Source: Norana najaformis (Eukaryota; Annelida; Clitellata; Crassiclitellata; Hormogastridae). From it: a DNA stretch of 64,000 nt. The notes beneath the pieces were generated by a model, which was given only the letters and a program-made list of their open reading frames with translations, made no database searches and was not told the DNA's origin. The stretch is taken from contig OZ029915.1 in the NCBI GenBank assembly GCA_964023275.1, forward strand, positions 41,161,238 to 41,225,237, in the 5' to 3' direction. Every line of letters begins with the position of its first letter. Position 1 is the stretch's first letter. This document shows positions 51,240 through 63,432 of this stretch, piece by piece. Position numbers and translations under genes: made by a program.

Positions 51240-51289
51240 ACCCACCCACACACACATATATATGTATATGTGTGTATGTACGTATATAT
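51240..51289 (+). repeat. 50-bp direct repeat, right copy
   Basis: Identical over 50 bases to 48814-48863. It follows AATAAAAAT at 51231-51239, a possible polyadenylation signal of the bracketed gene. Confidence 0.93.
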
Positions 51290-51569
51290 ATTATATTTAT
51301 ATATTTTATATATATTGCAAGATGAAATACTTGTTCCCTCCTGAAGCTCGTGTTTTGCTCGTCCTGAGTAAATGTCTGTAATCGTCCATGTGTATAATAA
51401 CTTTTCAAATTTTGTGATAATTATAATCACACTATATACTGTTGCAGAACTACTCTCTTCCACTGACGAACGAATGATGTATACATGATATCTCCATCAG
51501 CAACCGATGGAACCGATGCAGGGAAAAGGGTGGAATACAAATGAATGGAAGAATAGGAGACCGTCGCAA

Positions 51570-51592
51570 AAGAGAGAGAGAGAAATAGAAAG

Positions 51593-51632
<40 letters not shown>

Positions 51633-51652
51633 GGACGGACGGACGGACGGAG
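51570..51652 (+). repeat. (AG)n followed by (ACGG)n
   Basis: Purine-rich GA repeats, then five GACGGACGG-type units. Confidence 0.9.
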
Positions 51653-53550
51653 AAAGACAGAAAATAAGAGATCTCATCTGCTTCTGAGGGGGTGTGGCTT
51701 GTCCCTCCGTCGACAGAGTAATTAAAACGAGGGGCGCGGTCATCACATCAGCGATAGCCTTCGTCATCGTCGGGAGCTGCTGCTGCTGATGCTGCAGGAC
51801 TCGCCAGTGTAACTACGCTCTAACTGAGCGGAAATGAGGAGAGGAGGCGACCTCTGCGGCAATTCAGGCGCCGATGGCAACCATCATCAGATCCTCTCTA
51901 ATCCTCCGCCCAACCTTGACTGCCTCCCAACTCCTTATACAACGTATATGTATATATTTCCATATGCACATAGACAAAGAGAGCGATATATCTAACAGGA
52001 ACATATATATGTGTGTATATATAGGTCCTATATACAATATATATGAATAAATATATACGTTGATATATATAATATATATATATCGTACATGAGGATAAAA
52101 ATCGCTTAGGCACAGATGGGGCCCAGAGGCCACGGCCCACTCAAAAACTCCTGAAGATTAATAATATTTTTGGTGTGTAATTTTTCCGAATAGACAAACA
52201 GCGTGAGAAGAATTGCTCATTAGAAGGTGTGTGTTGGTGGGGGGGGGGGGGAGGATGACTCAGTTGACCAAGCGACAAGCAAGAAAGGTCATCAGAAATA
52301 TTGGTGACTTGGCAAAGGTGGGTCAGCTAAGTGTCATCGCCTAAAAATAGGCCATTAAGAGTGTTGGCTGCAATTGCATAAGGCGTAATCCTTCTATTAC
52401 CCCCTTCGGGGTCCACTCATCGCTGTCCCTCTTCCCACTCTCAAAACACTGCCGACCGTCTTGTTAATAATTATAGGCTTTTTTTAGAAGAAAGGTTCCG
52501 GAACTGAACAATTATGGAATTTTGTGCTAACATTTCATTATTTTTATCAATCAATAAACACTTTAAACAGTGTAAAGTCGTAAACACTGAAATTGAATTG
52601 AAATAAGTTGCATTATATTACATAATTAAAATAATTTAGTAACAGTTCTTTTATTAAAAGCTGAATTATCTTTTATTAGCCGAAAAAGCGCCGTTCCGGA
52701 GCGTTCCGTCTGAAAAAGCACTGGGCTTATGAATGATGACGTGGCGGTCAGCAATGGTCAGCGCCTGCACTGCGCATGCGTCGTGCTGATTGTCCAGTGA
52801 TCACCCTGTCCAACCGTAACGCCCCTTTTCAGCCTTGATGAGGTAATCCATGCGTGCGATCGAAAGTCTACGCAAGTACTGTTCTTGTCAATTTATATAG
52901 CGCCGACACTCTGCCAGGTAGGAACACCGCGAAGCCTACCTAATCGACCTTAATACACGTGAAGCCTGGCCATTCTAGTCTTATATAATCGAGTGACTTC
53001 TGCATGCGCCGTTGTAATAATGCCCAAGGCATCGATTGTCACCATCGATGGTCGCTTCAAGTGAATTCGTAGTCAAAAATCGTTATGCGCTGGATATTCA
53101 TGGCCGAAATCCAGTAGGTTAAGGAAACCATGAAGTCAGGCAGTGGGTAAGTAAGTTGAGACAGCTGAGTCTTGAATTCAGACCTGAATGACGTCTAGAA
53201 AAACGGAAAACTCACAGAACTGTTCAGTGAATTCCAAAGCCTCTGACCAGCCACTTAGAACGTCCGGAGCCCATTGCAGTTTGGTTCGAGGCACAACAAT
53301 AGTCAAGCCGCCTAGACGTTGATCGAATGGAATGAGAGGTGAGCGCCGTGAACAAGAAGCATAGATGGTAGTATTTTGCTTGTAGTATTTTGCTTGTAGT
53401 ATTTTGTGAACTAGAAGACACATTTTGAACTGGATCCTTTGTTCAGTGGCCTTCCAGCCAATGTATTGAATATAACATGTGCATAGTATGCTGATATTTA
53501 CGTGTTTATTCGATTTGAAAACACGTGATCTGTATACTCTGTATAGGCTA

Positions 53551-54152
53551 TAATTAATGGGTGGCATCGAGAAGGATGGCGGCGTAGAGATGGATGTCAA
53601 GACAAGGATTGGTAAAGCTGCATCAGTCTTTCAGAGAATGAGGACAGTATGGAGATCGGGAGCGTTGAGAAGAGACGCAAAGATACAGTTGTACTCGACA
53701 TTGGTGTTGCCTGTGGTGTTATACGCGAGTGAGACTTGGAAGACAACGGTGAAGACAACAAAACAACTGAATGTCTTTCATAGGAGGTGCCTACGATCCA
53801 TACTGGGCATCTCATGGAGGGACCACGTCAGAAATGAGGAGGTGCTGAGGATGGCGGGAACGCAGGATCTTGAATATATCATCGCGGGGAGAAGAGGAAG
53901 GTTGGCCGGACACATTCTTAGACTACCGAAGGAGAGAATTGCGAGGACGGCGATGGATTGGGTACCGGAGGGTGGAAGACGTAAAAGGGGACGGCCGAAA
54001 AACACTTGGAGGCGAGCTTTCAGGGGAGATCTGGAGCGGATGGGATTGGACTGGGACGAGGCGCTGGTGATGGCTGGTGAGCGCGTGGAATGGCGAAGGC
54101 TTGTCGACCAATGCTCCGATCGGAGCAGGAGGATCTAAGTCTAAGTCTAAGT
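53551..54152 (+). mobile_element. 5'-truncated non-LTR retrotransposon with intact C-terminal ORF and (CTAAGT)n tail
   Basis: A continuous frame to TAA encodes GGIEKDGGVEMDVKTRIGKA, RRDAKIQLYSTLVLPVVLYA, SETWKTTVKTTKQLNVFHRR, CLRSILGISWRDHVRNEEVL, GHILRLPKERIARTAMDW, GRRKRGRPKNTWRRAF and WRRLVDQCSDRSRRI. This is the standard C-terminal part of LINE reverse transcriptase ORFs downstream of the RT core. The frame runs directly into CTAAGTCTAAGTCTAAGTAA, a tandem 3' tail. The upstream RT and endonuclease are missing, so this is a dead-on-arrival insertion, but with no frameshift it is probably recent. Confidence 0.88.
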
Positions 54153-54399
54153 AAGTAATCGGTCAAGAGCCACGCTGAACCCACAGGTGAATTATTCTGT
54201 AAAGCCTACACGTTACATGAGATATCAAAAACATCACATGATGCCATCGCAATTTCACATTTTTACGTAATGTAATGCAATGTCGCGTATTGGTAAACGT
54301 AGGTCGATATTGTATATATAGTAACGTAATAATGTTGGCATATATATCAACATAATATTGAAATATATATATACAAGGTAGCAGTGGCATATATGTTTG

Positions 54400-54507
54400 T
54401 GTGTAGGTGTATCTGTGCGTGCGTGCGTGTGCGTGTGTGTGTGTGCGTGTGTGTGTGTGCGTTCGTGTGTGTGTGCGCGTATGTGTGTGTGGGGGGGGGG
54501 GGGGGTG
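54400..54507 (+). repeat. (GT/GC)n followed by G14 tract
   Basis: Alternating GTGTGCGT repeats, then about 14 consecutive G. Confidence 0.92.
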
Positions 54508-55625
54508 TGGCCTAATTCTGTGACGGATGGCAGCCTTGTTGGAGGTATTTCCCAGGAGATCCGCCGCAATTCACGAGCTTTGAAACGTCAGATATGTTGC
54601 GAGATAACTTGACAATCAGTCCATCTGGAATAGTCTCCCTGTTTACATTTACTCGCAACAATATCTCGCTGGACATGTTCGTAAAGCTGCTTTAAGATTT
54701 ATTTGTATCGTCTTGCTTTTGTTATCTGACCGCTGTGACCCTTCCACGCGTACACGATTTCTCGCTCATTTGATGGACATGTGGCGTGTTAACAAATGCA
54801 TTACTTACTTACTTTACTTGACAGTGAATTTATTTCATCGCCGAATTCTGCATGGAAGCTGCAGAAAAGTTGAAGAACCCTACAGGGTCGTATTTAAGGG
54901 GTGTTGAAGGTTCAACCCCTCCCGAAACTCTCGATTATTATGAACAAGAAAATAAGAAAAGGCTAAGAAAATACCGAATAAGTTGAAAGGCAAAAAATAG
55001 CAAAAAAGTGTGGAAATATGGCAAGTATAAGTCATCAGAGAGCCGTGGTAACTAAAAAATGGCCGCAATGTTTCTCGAGTTTGGTAAAGTAATCAAAAGC
55101 CAGTTATAAAACCCATCCGAAATTTCTGACTGCCCTATGAAGAACAATGGGCCCTATTTGATTTGTTCAGGAATGAAATATTCTCCAGCGAGGGGTCATG
55201 GGGACGATACCCCTGGTAAATACAACCTATAGCATCCTATAGCATATCTTTTTCAGTGGTTCATAGCCACATAAATGTCCTGAGCCATAAACTTGATGTA
55301 CATGTCCATATCGATGAATGCAATGCTTGCCGTATAGAGATAAAATGCGATAAATGAATGATTCATCTTGGCATACAGAATATCACCATCAGTGCAATCA
55401 CCTAACATGGCAATGAACTGCACTGTATGGACACCGGGTGACGGGGTGACTAAGTGCAAACGCATACCCTGCACAGGACGAACTCCTCCAATATATGCAG
55501 CGATGTCATTAAAGTCGCATACAGTATAGTGTGGCCGCGGAGTCATTTACATAGACTCCGACTGTCTGATATTATGCCACAGTCACTGAGACTATATAGA
55601 CTGACAACGCGATCTCATTACTGCA

Positions 55626-55755
55626 TATCGTAATCGTAATCACGAGATTTCTACAGCGCCCCGTCGCGGGGACCAGCTTATTCACAGGCGCTCAGGCAAA
55701 ACAAAATCGATAGGTGAAAGGGTTCGGTTCCAGGTCAAGATCCAAAACGTTCATG
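55626..55755 (-). repeat. LINE 3' tail, family 1
   Basis: ATCGTAATCGTAATCACGAG, ATTTCTACAGCGCCC, GGGGACCAGCTTATTCACAG, GCGCTCAGGCAAAACAAAAT, then GGTTCCAGGTCAAGATCCA: the exact reverse of the family-1 block order, well preserved. Confidence 0.85.
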
Positions 55756-56319
55756 TTAACAGCTGAGGATGCAGGTGCTTAGAAAGGAGGAGCAATCATA
55801 CTGTGGCTGAGTTCTTGTGTTGTGACAAAATGTGACCTTTTTGTCATCGAAACTAGTCATTTAATCGTCGAGACTTTTAGTCATTACGTCAAATATGTAC
55901 ATGCGAGGCTTTTTAGTCATCGAGACTCTCAGAACCTAGTCATCAATTTGTCTGATGACCTTTTAGTCGTCCACTTTTTTGGCCGGTTTTACTGCAAATA
56001 TTTGCAGGACGTCTCATTGTCTTCGCCCTCTTGTCACAAAAGTGTCTCATGTCAGCCGACATGCAATTACTACAGGCGCTATATACGCTGGACTAGGCTA
56101 CTTGTATAGATTGACATGTAATATATTGATATTATTGTTGAAGTAGGTATCATCTATTATAAACATAATTAACAGAACATGCAGCGTAGCGCTTTCGACA
56201 GTGAATGACGGTTATGACGATGACGATGACGATGATGAGGATTACACGTCGATCTGATTGTTTCGCAGACGAATTAATAGCAGCGTTGGGCGATGGATGG
56301 CGCCACCTATGGCTAGAAA

Positions 56320-56378
56320 GTCAGCGAGAGACAGAGACAGAGACAGAGAGACAGAAAGACAGAGAGACGGAGGCACAG
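56320..56378 (+). repeat. (AGAGAC)n tract
   Basis: Imperfect hexanucleotide/dinucleotide purine-rich repeat. Confidence 0.85.
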
Positions 56379-57147
56379 CCACTGGCGCGCATTGAGTGAT
56401 AGCCGTGGTGACGCAAGAATTCTGATAAGAGCGCGCCGTGTGTGACAGCGGCGCACTCTGGCGGCGAAAACAGGATCACAGGCGCCACTAGTCAAAGGTC
56501 ATTATCCAAACACGATGGGCGCCTGACTCATTTGACGCTTACTTACCAAATTAGCTGCCAGGCTTATAAATTACTCATGCGCTATATAATTAAACAGCGG
56601 CGTTTTAAGCTCGTAATAAAATGCGCAGACATAAGAATTGCGCATAAGTAAACATTCTTGTATTTGTAAGGGTCTATATTAGCAAGATGCGGCTTAGGCG
56701 TTTGTGTTTCAAATACACAATATGGGCCAAGGTACAGTGCTGATACATGGGAACAGATGCAAGGATCTTACACATCATGGGCTTCAATAGTTCCATTGCA
56801 TATATCAATCTATGTATGCAATTCAATTCATAATAAATCCTTAAGCCTAAAATCCGTCTACAGATGTACTGTATGCATGTAAGACCTACGATATAACTAA
56901 TCGCGTTGTCCAGAGTAAAGGAATCCCACGATAAACTATAATAAGTTAATAACTGAAGTATTGCTTTAAAATGTTTTTACATTTGCAAACGTTTTGCATC
57001 GTAACTCTTATTTGAAGTAAATATTTGATGACAATTCTTTTTCACTGAAAGCGATTCCGGATTCCAGTTAGCGAAAACAGACGTTGGTCAAGGTATAAAA
57101 AGAACGGATATAGATAAGGAAAGAAGGATTTGTAAATAGAAGCGAAT

Positions 57148-57340
57148 TCACCAGCGTTTCCACTCGGTCGTGATTCTTGTAGCAGTGAGAAGTACGGGGA
57201 GTTGTATCTGAAATGAAAGACTGTGTGTCATCACATAATAAGTGACATGATATGAATTTTGTTGCTCATTGAGGTAATTTGTTAGAGACTGGGCTTTGGA
57301 TCGGATAGAGGCAGTGTTCAGGTGGCAACAATTACATGAG
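57148..57340 (-). pseudogene. LINE endonuclease N-terminal fragment
   Basis: The minus-strand frame encodes CCHLNTASIRSKAQSLTNYL and NEQQ, matching the start of CR1/L2-type endonuclease domains (LN.RSIRNK...L..Y..E). Only this short piece remains before similarity ends, so it is a remnant. Confidence 0.55.
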
Positions 57341-57540
57341 CGAAGAAAACTTTTACTCAATTTAAATTTCACAAATTTAAATTTCTTAATTTTTTGCATA
57401 AATCATTTGAGCCCTCCGATGGGTTCCGTTTCTTTTGGACACTATGTTGGCCTATAGGCCTATGCATGTATTTACAGCCTATACAGGTGGAAACTGACGC
57501 CTGAGTATAGGCTCTATATTATGCTGACTTTGATTATTAT

Positions 57541-57740
57541 GTTTCGATCTCAACTTAAAACTTACCTTTTTCAAATTGCTCATCCAGCGTAGGCTGCCTC
57601 TCTGTCTTATGGACTGACCTTCTGGACAATGACTTGATTGCGGCTTGGCTTTGGTGCGCCATCGGTTGATACCTTGTGCATTAGGTATCGGCGCATGAAA
57701 AGTTACTAATTATCATTAATAATTATTAATTATTATACAT
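57541..57740 (+). repeat. LINE 3' end, family 2 (ATT tail)
   Basis: Encodes FRSQLKTYLFQIAHPA (end of ORF2). It is followed by GATTGCGGCTTGG, GTGCGCCATCGGTTGATACC, GCATTAGGTATCGGCGC, AGTTACTAATTATC and ATT-rich sequence. Confidence 0.7.
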
Positions 57741-57837
57741 AGGTAAAATTTTAAAATATATATTTTAAATGATTATATGTATATATGCATATAATTATAT
57801 CCCTGTTCAAATCTTACAACACAACCGATCTAGGCAT

Positions 57838-57857
57838 ATGTGTGTGTAGGTGTGTGT

Positions 57858-57894
<37 letters not shown>
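57838..57894 (+). repeat. (TG)n microsatellite
   Basis: Nearly uninterrupted TG repeat. Confidence 0.93.
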
Positions 57895-57895
<1 letters not shown>

Positions 57896-58916
57896 CTTAT
57901 GTTGTCAATGACTCAGCTGGCACCCTCTAACAGATGAGGACCTATACGTAAGCATTTTGCGAGAGACTGAAGCCATTGCCTTGCTGCAGGCTTTGTCGTG
58001 CGCTCGAGGGAAGAGAGGAGAGGCCGCATGCGGCGACGGAGGCAAGCAAGCAGAGGTCCTCGTAATAATCTCGATGATCGAGTTCAACTCGTAACACTCC
58101 GTTCCAGTCACACCTCCTCCTCCTTCTCCTGCTCCTCCTTAGCCTCTTTCTCGTCCTCATTCTCCTTCTCCTCATTATGTTGCGCAATTAATGAGGCACG
58201 ATGACTAGCTATTCGCCATTTCATGCGCGTGCGTCTGCAAGATGACGTCGGCTTAAAGACGGGGGCGCATCGATCGAACAATGGCACAACAATCTCAAGA
58301 ATCCCAGTTAGTGGGCGAAATTTTCTTTTGAAGCATGCAATATAAGGGTGCGATTTGTAAGTGAGGGCATATCTGATACGTTGATCACCAAAGGGTTCGA
58401 ACTAAAGCAAGGGCGCAAGAAGTATAGGCTCTCAGGTTTTGAGGTTTTTAAAATCCTATAAACCTACGAAATTTCAAAATTAGTTTCTCAAATCTGATTT
58501 GGAAACAGGTGTAGATTGAAACGCATATTGTAGTATTTAACGTCGTTGCATTTGCAATGTTTATAAGCATCACGGCACTAAACTCGAAGCTATTCTATGC
58601 AGCATCATCGTTCTGTTCATGTCGTATAGTGGAAATCATATAACTTAAAACATCTAGCAAACCTATGCTTTTTTAAAATAAGTAGATTTTTTAAACTCCT
58701 GAACTAAAGACTAAAGCCAAACATGGTATACGCAGACAACATGACAGTATTTCCTAAAACGGCTTGACAACATGATGTACAAAATTTCGAACCCCGGCCA
58801 CAGAGTTTAAAGTAATTACATTAGCAATCTGCCACTTTGCGTAGTCATATATTAATTGTTAGTCATCATTGTACTGGTGCTGAGTAAATGCCATTAGCAT
58901 TGATATCTAAGTAGTC

Positions 58917-58952
58917 AGTCTCTCTCTCCCTCTCCCTCTCTCTCTGTCTCTG

Positions 58953-58988
<36 letters not shown>

Positions 58989-59013
58989 GCTCTCTCTCTG
59001 TCCCTCTCTCTCT
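58917..59013 (+). repeat. (TC)n / (TCTGTC)n tract
   Basis: Polypyrimidine run followed by TCTCCAGAGACAGAAACAGT, whose start is complementary to the tract. Confidence 0.92.
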
Positions 59014-59149
59014 CCAGAGACAGAAACAGTAACCGAAACAGAAGCAGAAACTATTGTTTCCGCCATACCAGTAGATGCGGCATCGAAACCTTAATTGCAA
59101 CCGAACTTTGGTTTCTCTCTACAAAACATAAATAGGAATTTCTAGTTCC

Positions 59150-59260
59150 ATCTTAAGACTCACCTTTTCAGACCGGCTAGACAGTCATGCCGCAGAGCAT
59201 ATGTGAGGTTCTTACAGTGCGCTATATGAGTTTTTGGATACATACATACGTACATGGATT
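59150..59260 (+). repeat. LINE 3' end, family 3 (TACATACG tail)
   Basis: CTTAAGACTCACCTTTTCAG encodes LKTHLF, a LINE ORF2 end. It is followed by CAGTGCGCTATATGAG and a (CATA)n tail (TACATACATACGTACATGG). Confidence 0.6.
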
Positions 59261-59822
59261 CAGTTCGATTTGTCGCATGAGCTATTCGTCTTGCTTACAT
59301 GCTTATGAAGTTCAGAGATTTAAGTGAAGAAGATCGAAGGTTCATTCAGAAATGAGGGCTGATCTGGGATCAGTAGGCATACCCCCTGTTGTCTGCTGCG
59401 TTGGGACGGAAAACCCAAAGGAGGGCTTGAACACAAAATAAAATAATGCAAGGAAAATACAGCAAATGGTTTCATTCATTTTGCAGCCTTTGTAAAATGA
59501 ATGAAACCCCCAAACTCGTCATTTTTGGTCTTTACCTTGCATCATTTTAAGGTTTTCGCGTTATATATACGGAGTATAGATCACAAGGCTACTGACCTTT
59601 AACCTCTAAACACCGAACCCTAAAGGTCTAAAAAGAAAGGAAGGAGGAATTGCAGATGGGTGTTTGGACTAAACTGGGGTGATGAAATGATGACTGACTC
59701 TTGTGTTAGCTACAGAGCCTGTTCTTTCTTATCTAAATCAAACGTCCAGAGATGAAGCCTATAATAGAGGCTGCATACTTTATATATATATACATGTAGG
59801 CTATATATATATATATCTCATT

Positions 59823-59864
59823 ATATACTTTATATACTGGGTGATTCACGTCCCAGTATATATA
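59823..59864. other. Long inverted repeat (hairpin)
   Basis: Left arm ATATACTTTATATACTGGG and right arm CCCAGTATATATAAAGTAT pair apart from one extra TA, around the loop TGATTCACGT. It adjoins other TA-rich sequence. Confidence 0.8.
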
Positions 59865-60780
59865 AAGTATAAATCATCCCGTTAATTTGGAAACGATTGA
59901 GTAAAACACAAACCAGGAGCTCACAAATTAAAAGAGAGGAAAGAGTTGAGAAAGCGGTAAAGATCAGTCGTACTGTTCATTCGTTTTGGACTTGGGTTAA
60001 GAGAAGAGCTACCTACGGAACCATCAACAGCTCCTCCAAATGAAAGCCTGCAGACTGGCGCTGGAATATAGTTCATGCTGAGATTGAACGTGTAGGCCTA
60101 CGTCCTGAGACTGATGTGAGGAGTGAAGTAGATAGGCCTACGCTTTCGTGAAGTGAAAAATTTAATTTGATGATAAAGTCACTTTGCAGCACGATTATCG
60201 TTCCAATTCATGCTGAAGTTTGCTTATAAGAACTGACACCTATGGGTATATGTAGTACAAACAATCGTTTATACGCCTCTATAGACACCAGTGAAAATTG
60301 TGTAAAACTTGTGTTATTTAAGATTTTAAAAATTCAACTTAATGGTTCTCCTGCCAGGATTTCTTTGGGTGGGTCTTATAAGCAGCGTCACATTTTAATC
60401 GAGTATCAAATGTTGTCAGTTTTTATTAATTTGTGCATCACATCGTGTACCAAGCTGCAGATTATGGACTATAATACAACGCAAACCCTAAAATATTGCA
60501 AGAAAAATAGCCCAAAAATGACGAATTGTGTACAAAAATCTCAGCTTCAGGAGGCGAAGCTCTCCTGATTCCATCAGAGGCTTTGCCCCTGGTCCTCAAA
60601 GGAGCTCTGCCCCAGACCCTCGTTTAGGGTTCCGCTCCGCGCTAGCCATGTGGCCCCTCGTGCTGAAAACCTGGATCCGCCTTTGTTCAGAAAGACAAGA
60701 CAGACGAAAACATGTATACATGCACCGCTGCACTACAGTATACATGTAGTGTGTGTTGTAGGCTTATAATAGGCTTATAA

Positions 60781-60897
<117 letters not shown>

Positions 60898-61309
60898 TAG
60901 TGATGGAGTGCCTCTGTCTGCTGGAGCGTTGCCATTCCACAGCACGCTGGCAACTGTCTCTATTCAGGGCTCGTCTTCAGGCCATGTGTAGTCGGACATT
61001 CAGAGAGCTCAGGTCGGACTCCACTTTTCGTGCCCGCGTGTGGCGAGGGCGTCTAGCTGATCTCTTCCAACCTCTTGGGGGTCGGGATATCATAGCTCGC
61101 AGAACTCTGGCATAGTCATGGTCCTATTCGTCATCGTAACGCATTATGCCAAATTAGTCCATGCCTTCTGGTTTTTAATCTTGTTCGACACGACACTGGG
61201 ACACCGTGCACCGTGCGCCGATATATCTCCGCGTTGGTGACATGAGCTGCATCGGGAATGTGCAGCATTTTCTTCAGGCACCACTGCTGATTGGTTACCA
61301 GATCCTTAT

Positions 61310-61410
61310 TTAATGTTCAGGGTTGACGGGTAGTATGTGCACAAGGGGAAGAAGAGGATTCAGGAAAGGATCTGCATAAGAGAAGTGTTTTCTGTTTAGA
61401 GTGAGTCAAA
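61310..61410 (-). repeat. Degraded LINE tail, family 1
   Basis: The reverse complement carries TTTGACTCACTCTAAACAG, AAAACACTTCTCTTATGCAG and ATCCTTTCCTGAATCC, parallel to the coding-remnant part of family-1 copies. Confidence 0.45.
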
Positions 61411-62504
61411 GGTGAACTAGCCAGGGAAACCTAGGTATACCGCCCAGAAAAAGAAGAATGACTAAAAATAGGCATAAGAATTTTGACAACTTGAAACATT
61501 GAAACCGGTTTCAAAATTATGAGAAAAAATGTCCTTAGAGATTCCCCCAAATTTTTTAGACATAAGAGTAGCCTTCGGTTCTGAAAAGTCGATGACTAAA
61601 CAATTAGTCAAAAACTGTCCGCCATGCAGCACCCCAACCGCGGTCACAATACCCCCTCTCAACTGCTGGATCCGCCACTGCTTATGCCTAACAAGTCGGT
61701 AACACTAGACCGAGATTAACTAAGCAGCTAGCAAACAACGCTTCCCTTTTATCTCGCATTCGCGCTTACCAAATTCTAAGCCTTTCCGATAACTATATAT
61801 TTATAAAACAGAATATATTCCGACCTCTATTTTATTATATATACAGCCTTCTAAAAATTGGAGTGATATGATATGCATTGCCTAAAATAGCCGCCAGCTT
61901 GGCATCGGTTTTCAATGCTTGTGAATAATGAAAGCTATTGCTGCAGGCTGCATGCAGACGATATAAGTACTGTTGGCATTAAGTATGATATGCAAAGCGC
62001 ATATATAGGGATTGAATCAAGCGCTTTCATTGCTTATGCTTCTATGTTTAGAAGGCTTAGAATGACTTCTGTAGCCTCTAGTTCCCAGCCGAATACCGAC
62101 TCAAATTTCAACATCCATCCATGTAGGCCTATAGACCTGCTTACCGTTTTATAAAAAAACAATAGCCTATGCGTTAGTTTACGTACCGACTAAACTGCCA
62201 TTGTTCATAGGCTTATAATAATAAAAGCCAAGTAATACTTATTCTAAGCTGACGTAGATCTATGCATGCTGACGGCGAAAAGGCGTGGACCTATACAGAA
62301 CACAAGTGATGGATCAGGCATTCTAAAAAATTCAACTTACTGGCGATGACTCACGAGCTGTCTGTATGTTAGATGCGCAGTGGATTTTCCGCAAATACAT
62401 GATAGGCTTATACGATAGACTTGAAAGTTGACACCTGTCGCTTTAGGCCCGTCATATTTAAGAGTCCTGGCAAGGGTTAGCGAGTCCTCCAGGAAAGATC
62501 TTGC

Positions 62505-62580
62505 ATATATATACATATATATTATATGTATATATATGTATATATATGTATATATGTGTATATATCTCTATATATATATG
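62505..62580. repeat. TA/TG-rich simple sequence
   Basis: TATATATACATATATATTAT and TATATATGTATATATGTG types. Confidence 0.85.
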
Positions 62581-62999
62581 AATGCAGGCTTTGCGCGCTG
62601 ATTGACTGTTTGATTGACTGCTATTCAACACTGGTGTAATGCAATCATCATCCAGGCGGAATTATGACACCGCTGTCAAGTTTCACGTCCCGAAGGACAC
62701 AATGAGTCACTGTCCACGATTCCTATGTGTTTTCATACGTACATAAGCAACTATTGGACAGCCCTGGTGTATAGTATGGGCCTGAAATGTAATGTAAAAA
62801 GGTTAAATGTAGTGTAAAATGTTGTGCAGATCTAAATTGCTGATATCTGTCAGCGACATATAAATGGTGCAGAATTGAGACCAGCTAAATCACCGGCGCT
62901 TAATCAAATTAAATGCGTAAGAGCCGAGTTGTTGGATTAGTTAAAGAGCCAGGTCAAAATCCAGAAAGTAAATGGAGCCCATTAGATGCTTGGGCGGCG

Positions 63000-63300
63000 T
63001 TTCTTTATCGTAGTAAGTAAGTAAAGTATTCCATATACCACAAGTGAGACGTAGGGGTGGCGCTCATCTCCTTTTCTTGGCCCTTGAGCCGGCAATGGAT
63101 GAATCCCAATGCCCTGGACACGGGACCAGCGCATCGCAACTTGCCGTTTATTTCCCAGCTTATGCCAGCACCAAATTATACTGTTTGGCGACAGAGGCAT
63201 GGTGTGCGCAAACAACTTGCCCAGGGTCGTTACACGGAGTCAAACCCGCAAGCGCATGAACATTTACCAACCACGTCACCGATTGATCACTGTGCCGCAT
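63000..63300 (+). repeat. Dispersed repeat related to 20.8 kb
   Basis: AATTATACTGTTTGGCGACA and CAAACAACTTGCCCAGGGTC, TTACACGGAGTCAAACCC correspond to AACTATACTGTTTAGTGACA, AAACTTGCCCAAGGCAATTAC at 20836-20900. Preceded by GTAAGTAAGTAAAGTATTCC, possibly an element boundary. Confidence 0.55.
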
Positions 63301-63354
63301 CGTAGGTAGTGATAATGGGGCGAAAGAAAGTCTGCATTTTCAATCAAATGCCTC

Positions 63355-63432
63355 AAGAGAAGTGGACAAGAGAAGGGAGAAGAGAAGGGAGCAGAGAAGG
63401 GAGAATAGGAGGGAGAAGAAGAGGGAAGAGTT
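63355..63432 (+). repeat. Purine-rich minisatellite (GAGAAGGGA)n
   Basis: Six to seven imperfect copies of a GAGAAGGGAGAA-like unit. Confidence 0.85.

Larger units (their letters stand above)
51102..53550. other. Repeat-rich spacer
   Basis: Contains TA-rich blocks (51280-51320, 51940-52090), an (AG)n/(ACGG)n tract (51570-51650), a G12 homopolymer near 52240, a CG-containing fragment with TATATAGCGCC at 52890, and a 15-bp triplication GTAGTATTTTGCTT at 53370-53412. No gene recognised. Confidence 0.55.

Noticed and set aside
48814..51289. 50-bp repeats as an ordinary target-site duplication
   Set aside because: Far too long for DDE-type or typical LINE duplications, and of low complexity; recombination or repeated simple sequence remains possible, so no mechanism is asserted.
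55253..55546. 97-codon minus-strand open frame (MTPRPHYTVCDFNDIAAYIG...)
   Set aside because: Looks protein-like but I could not assign it or find adjoining exons; could be part of a transposon.
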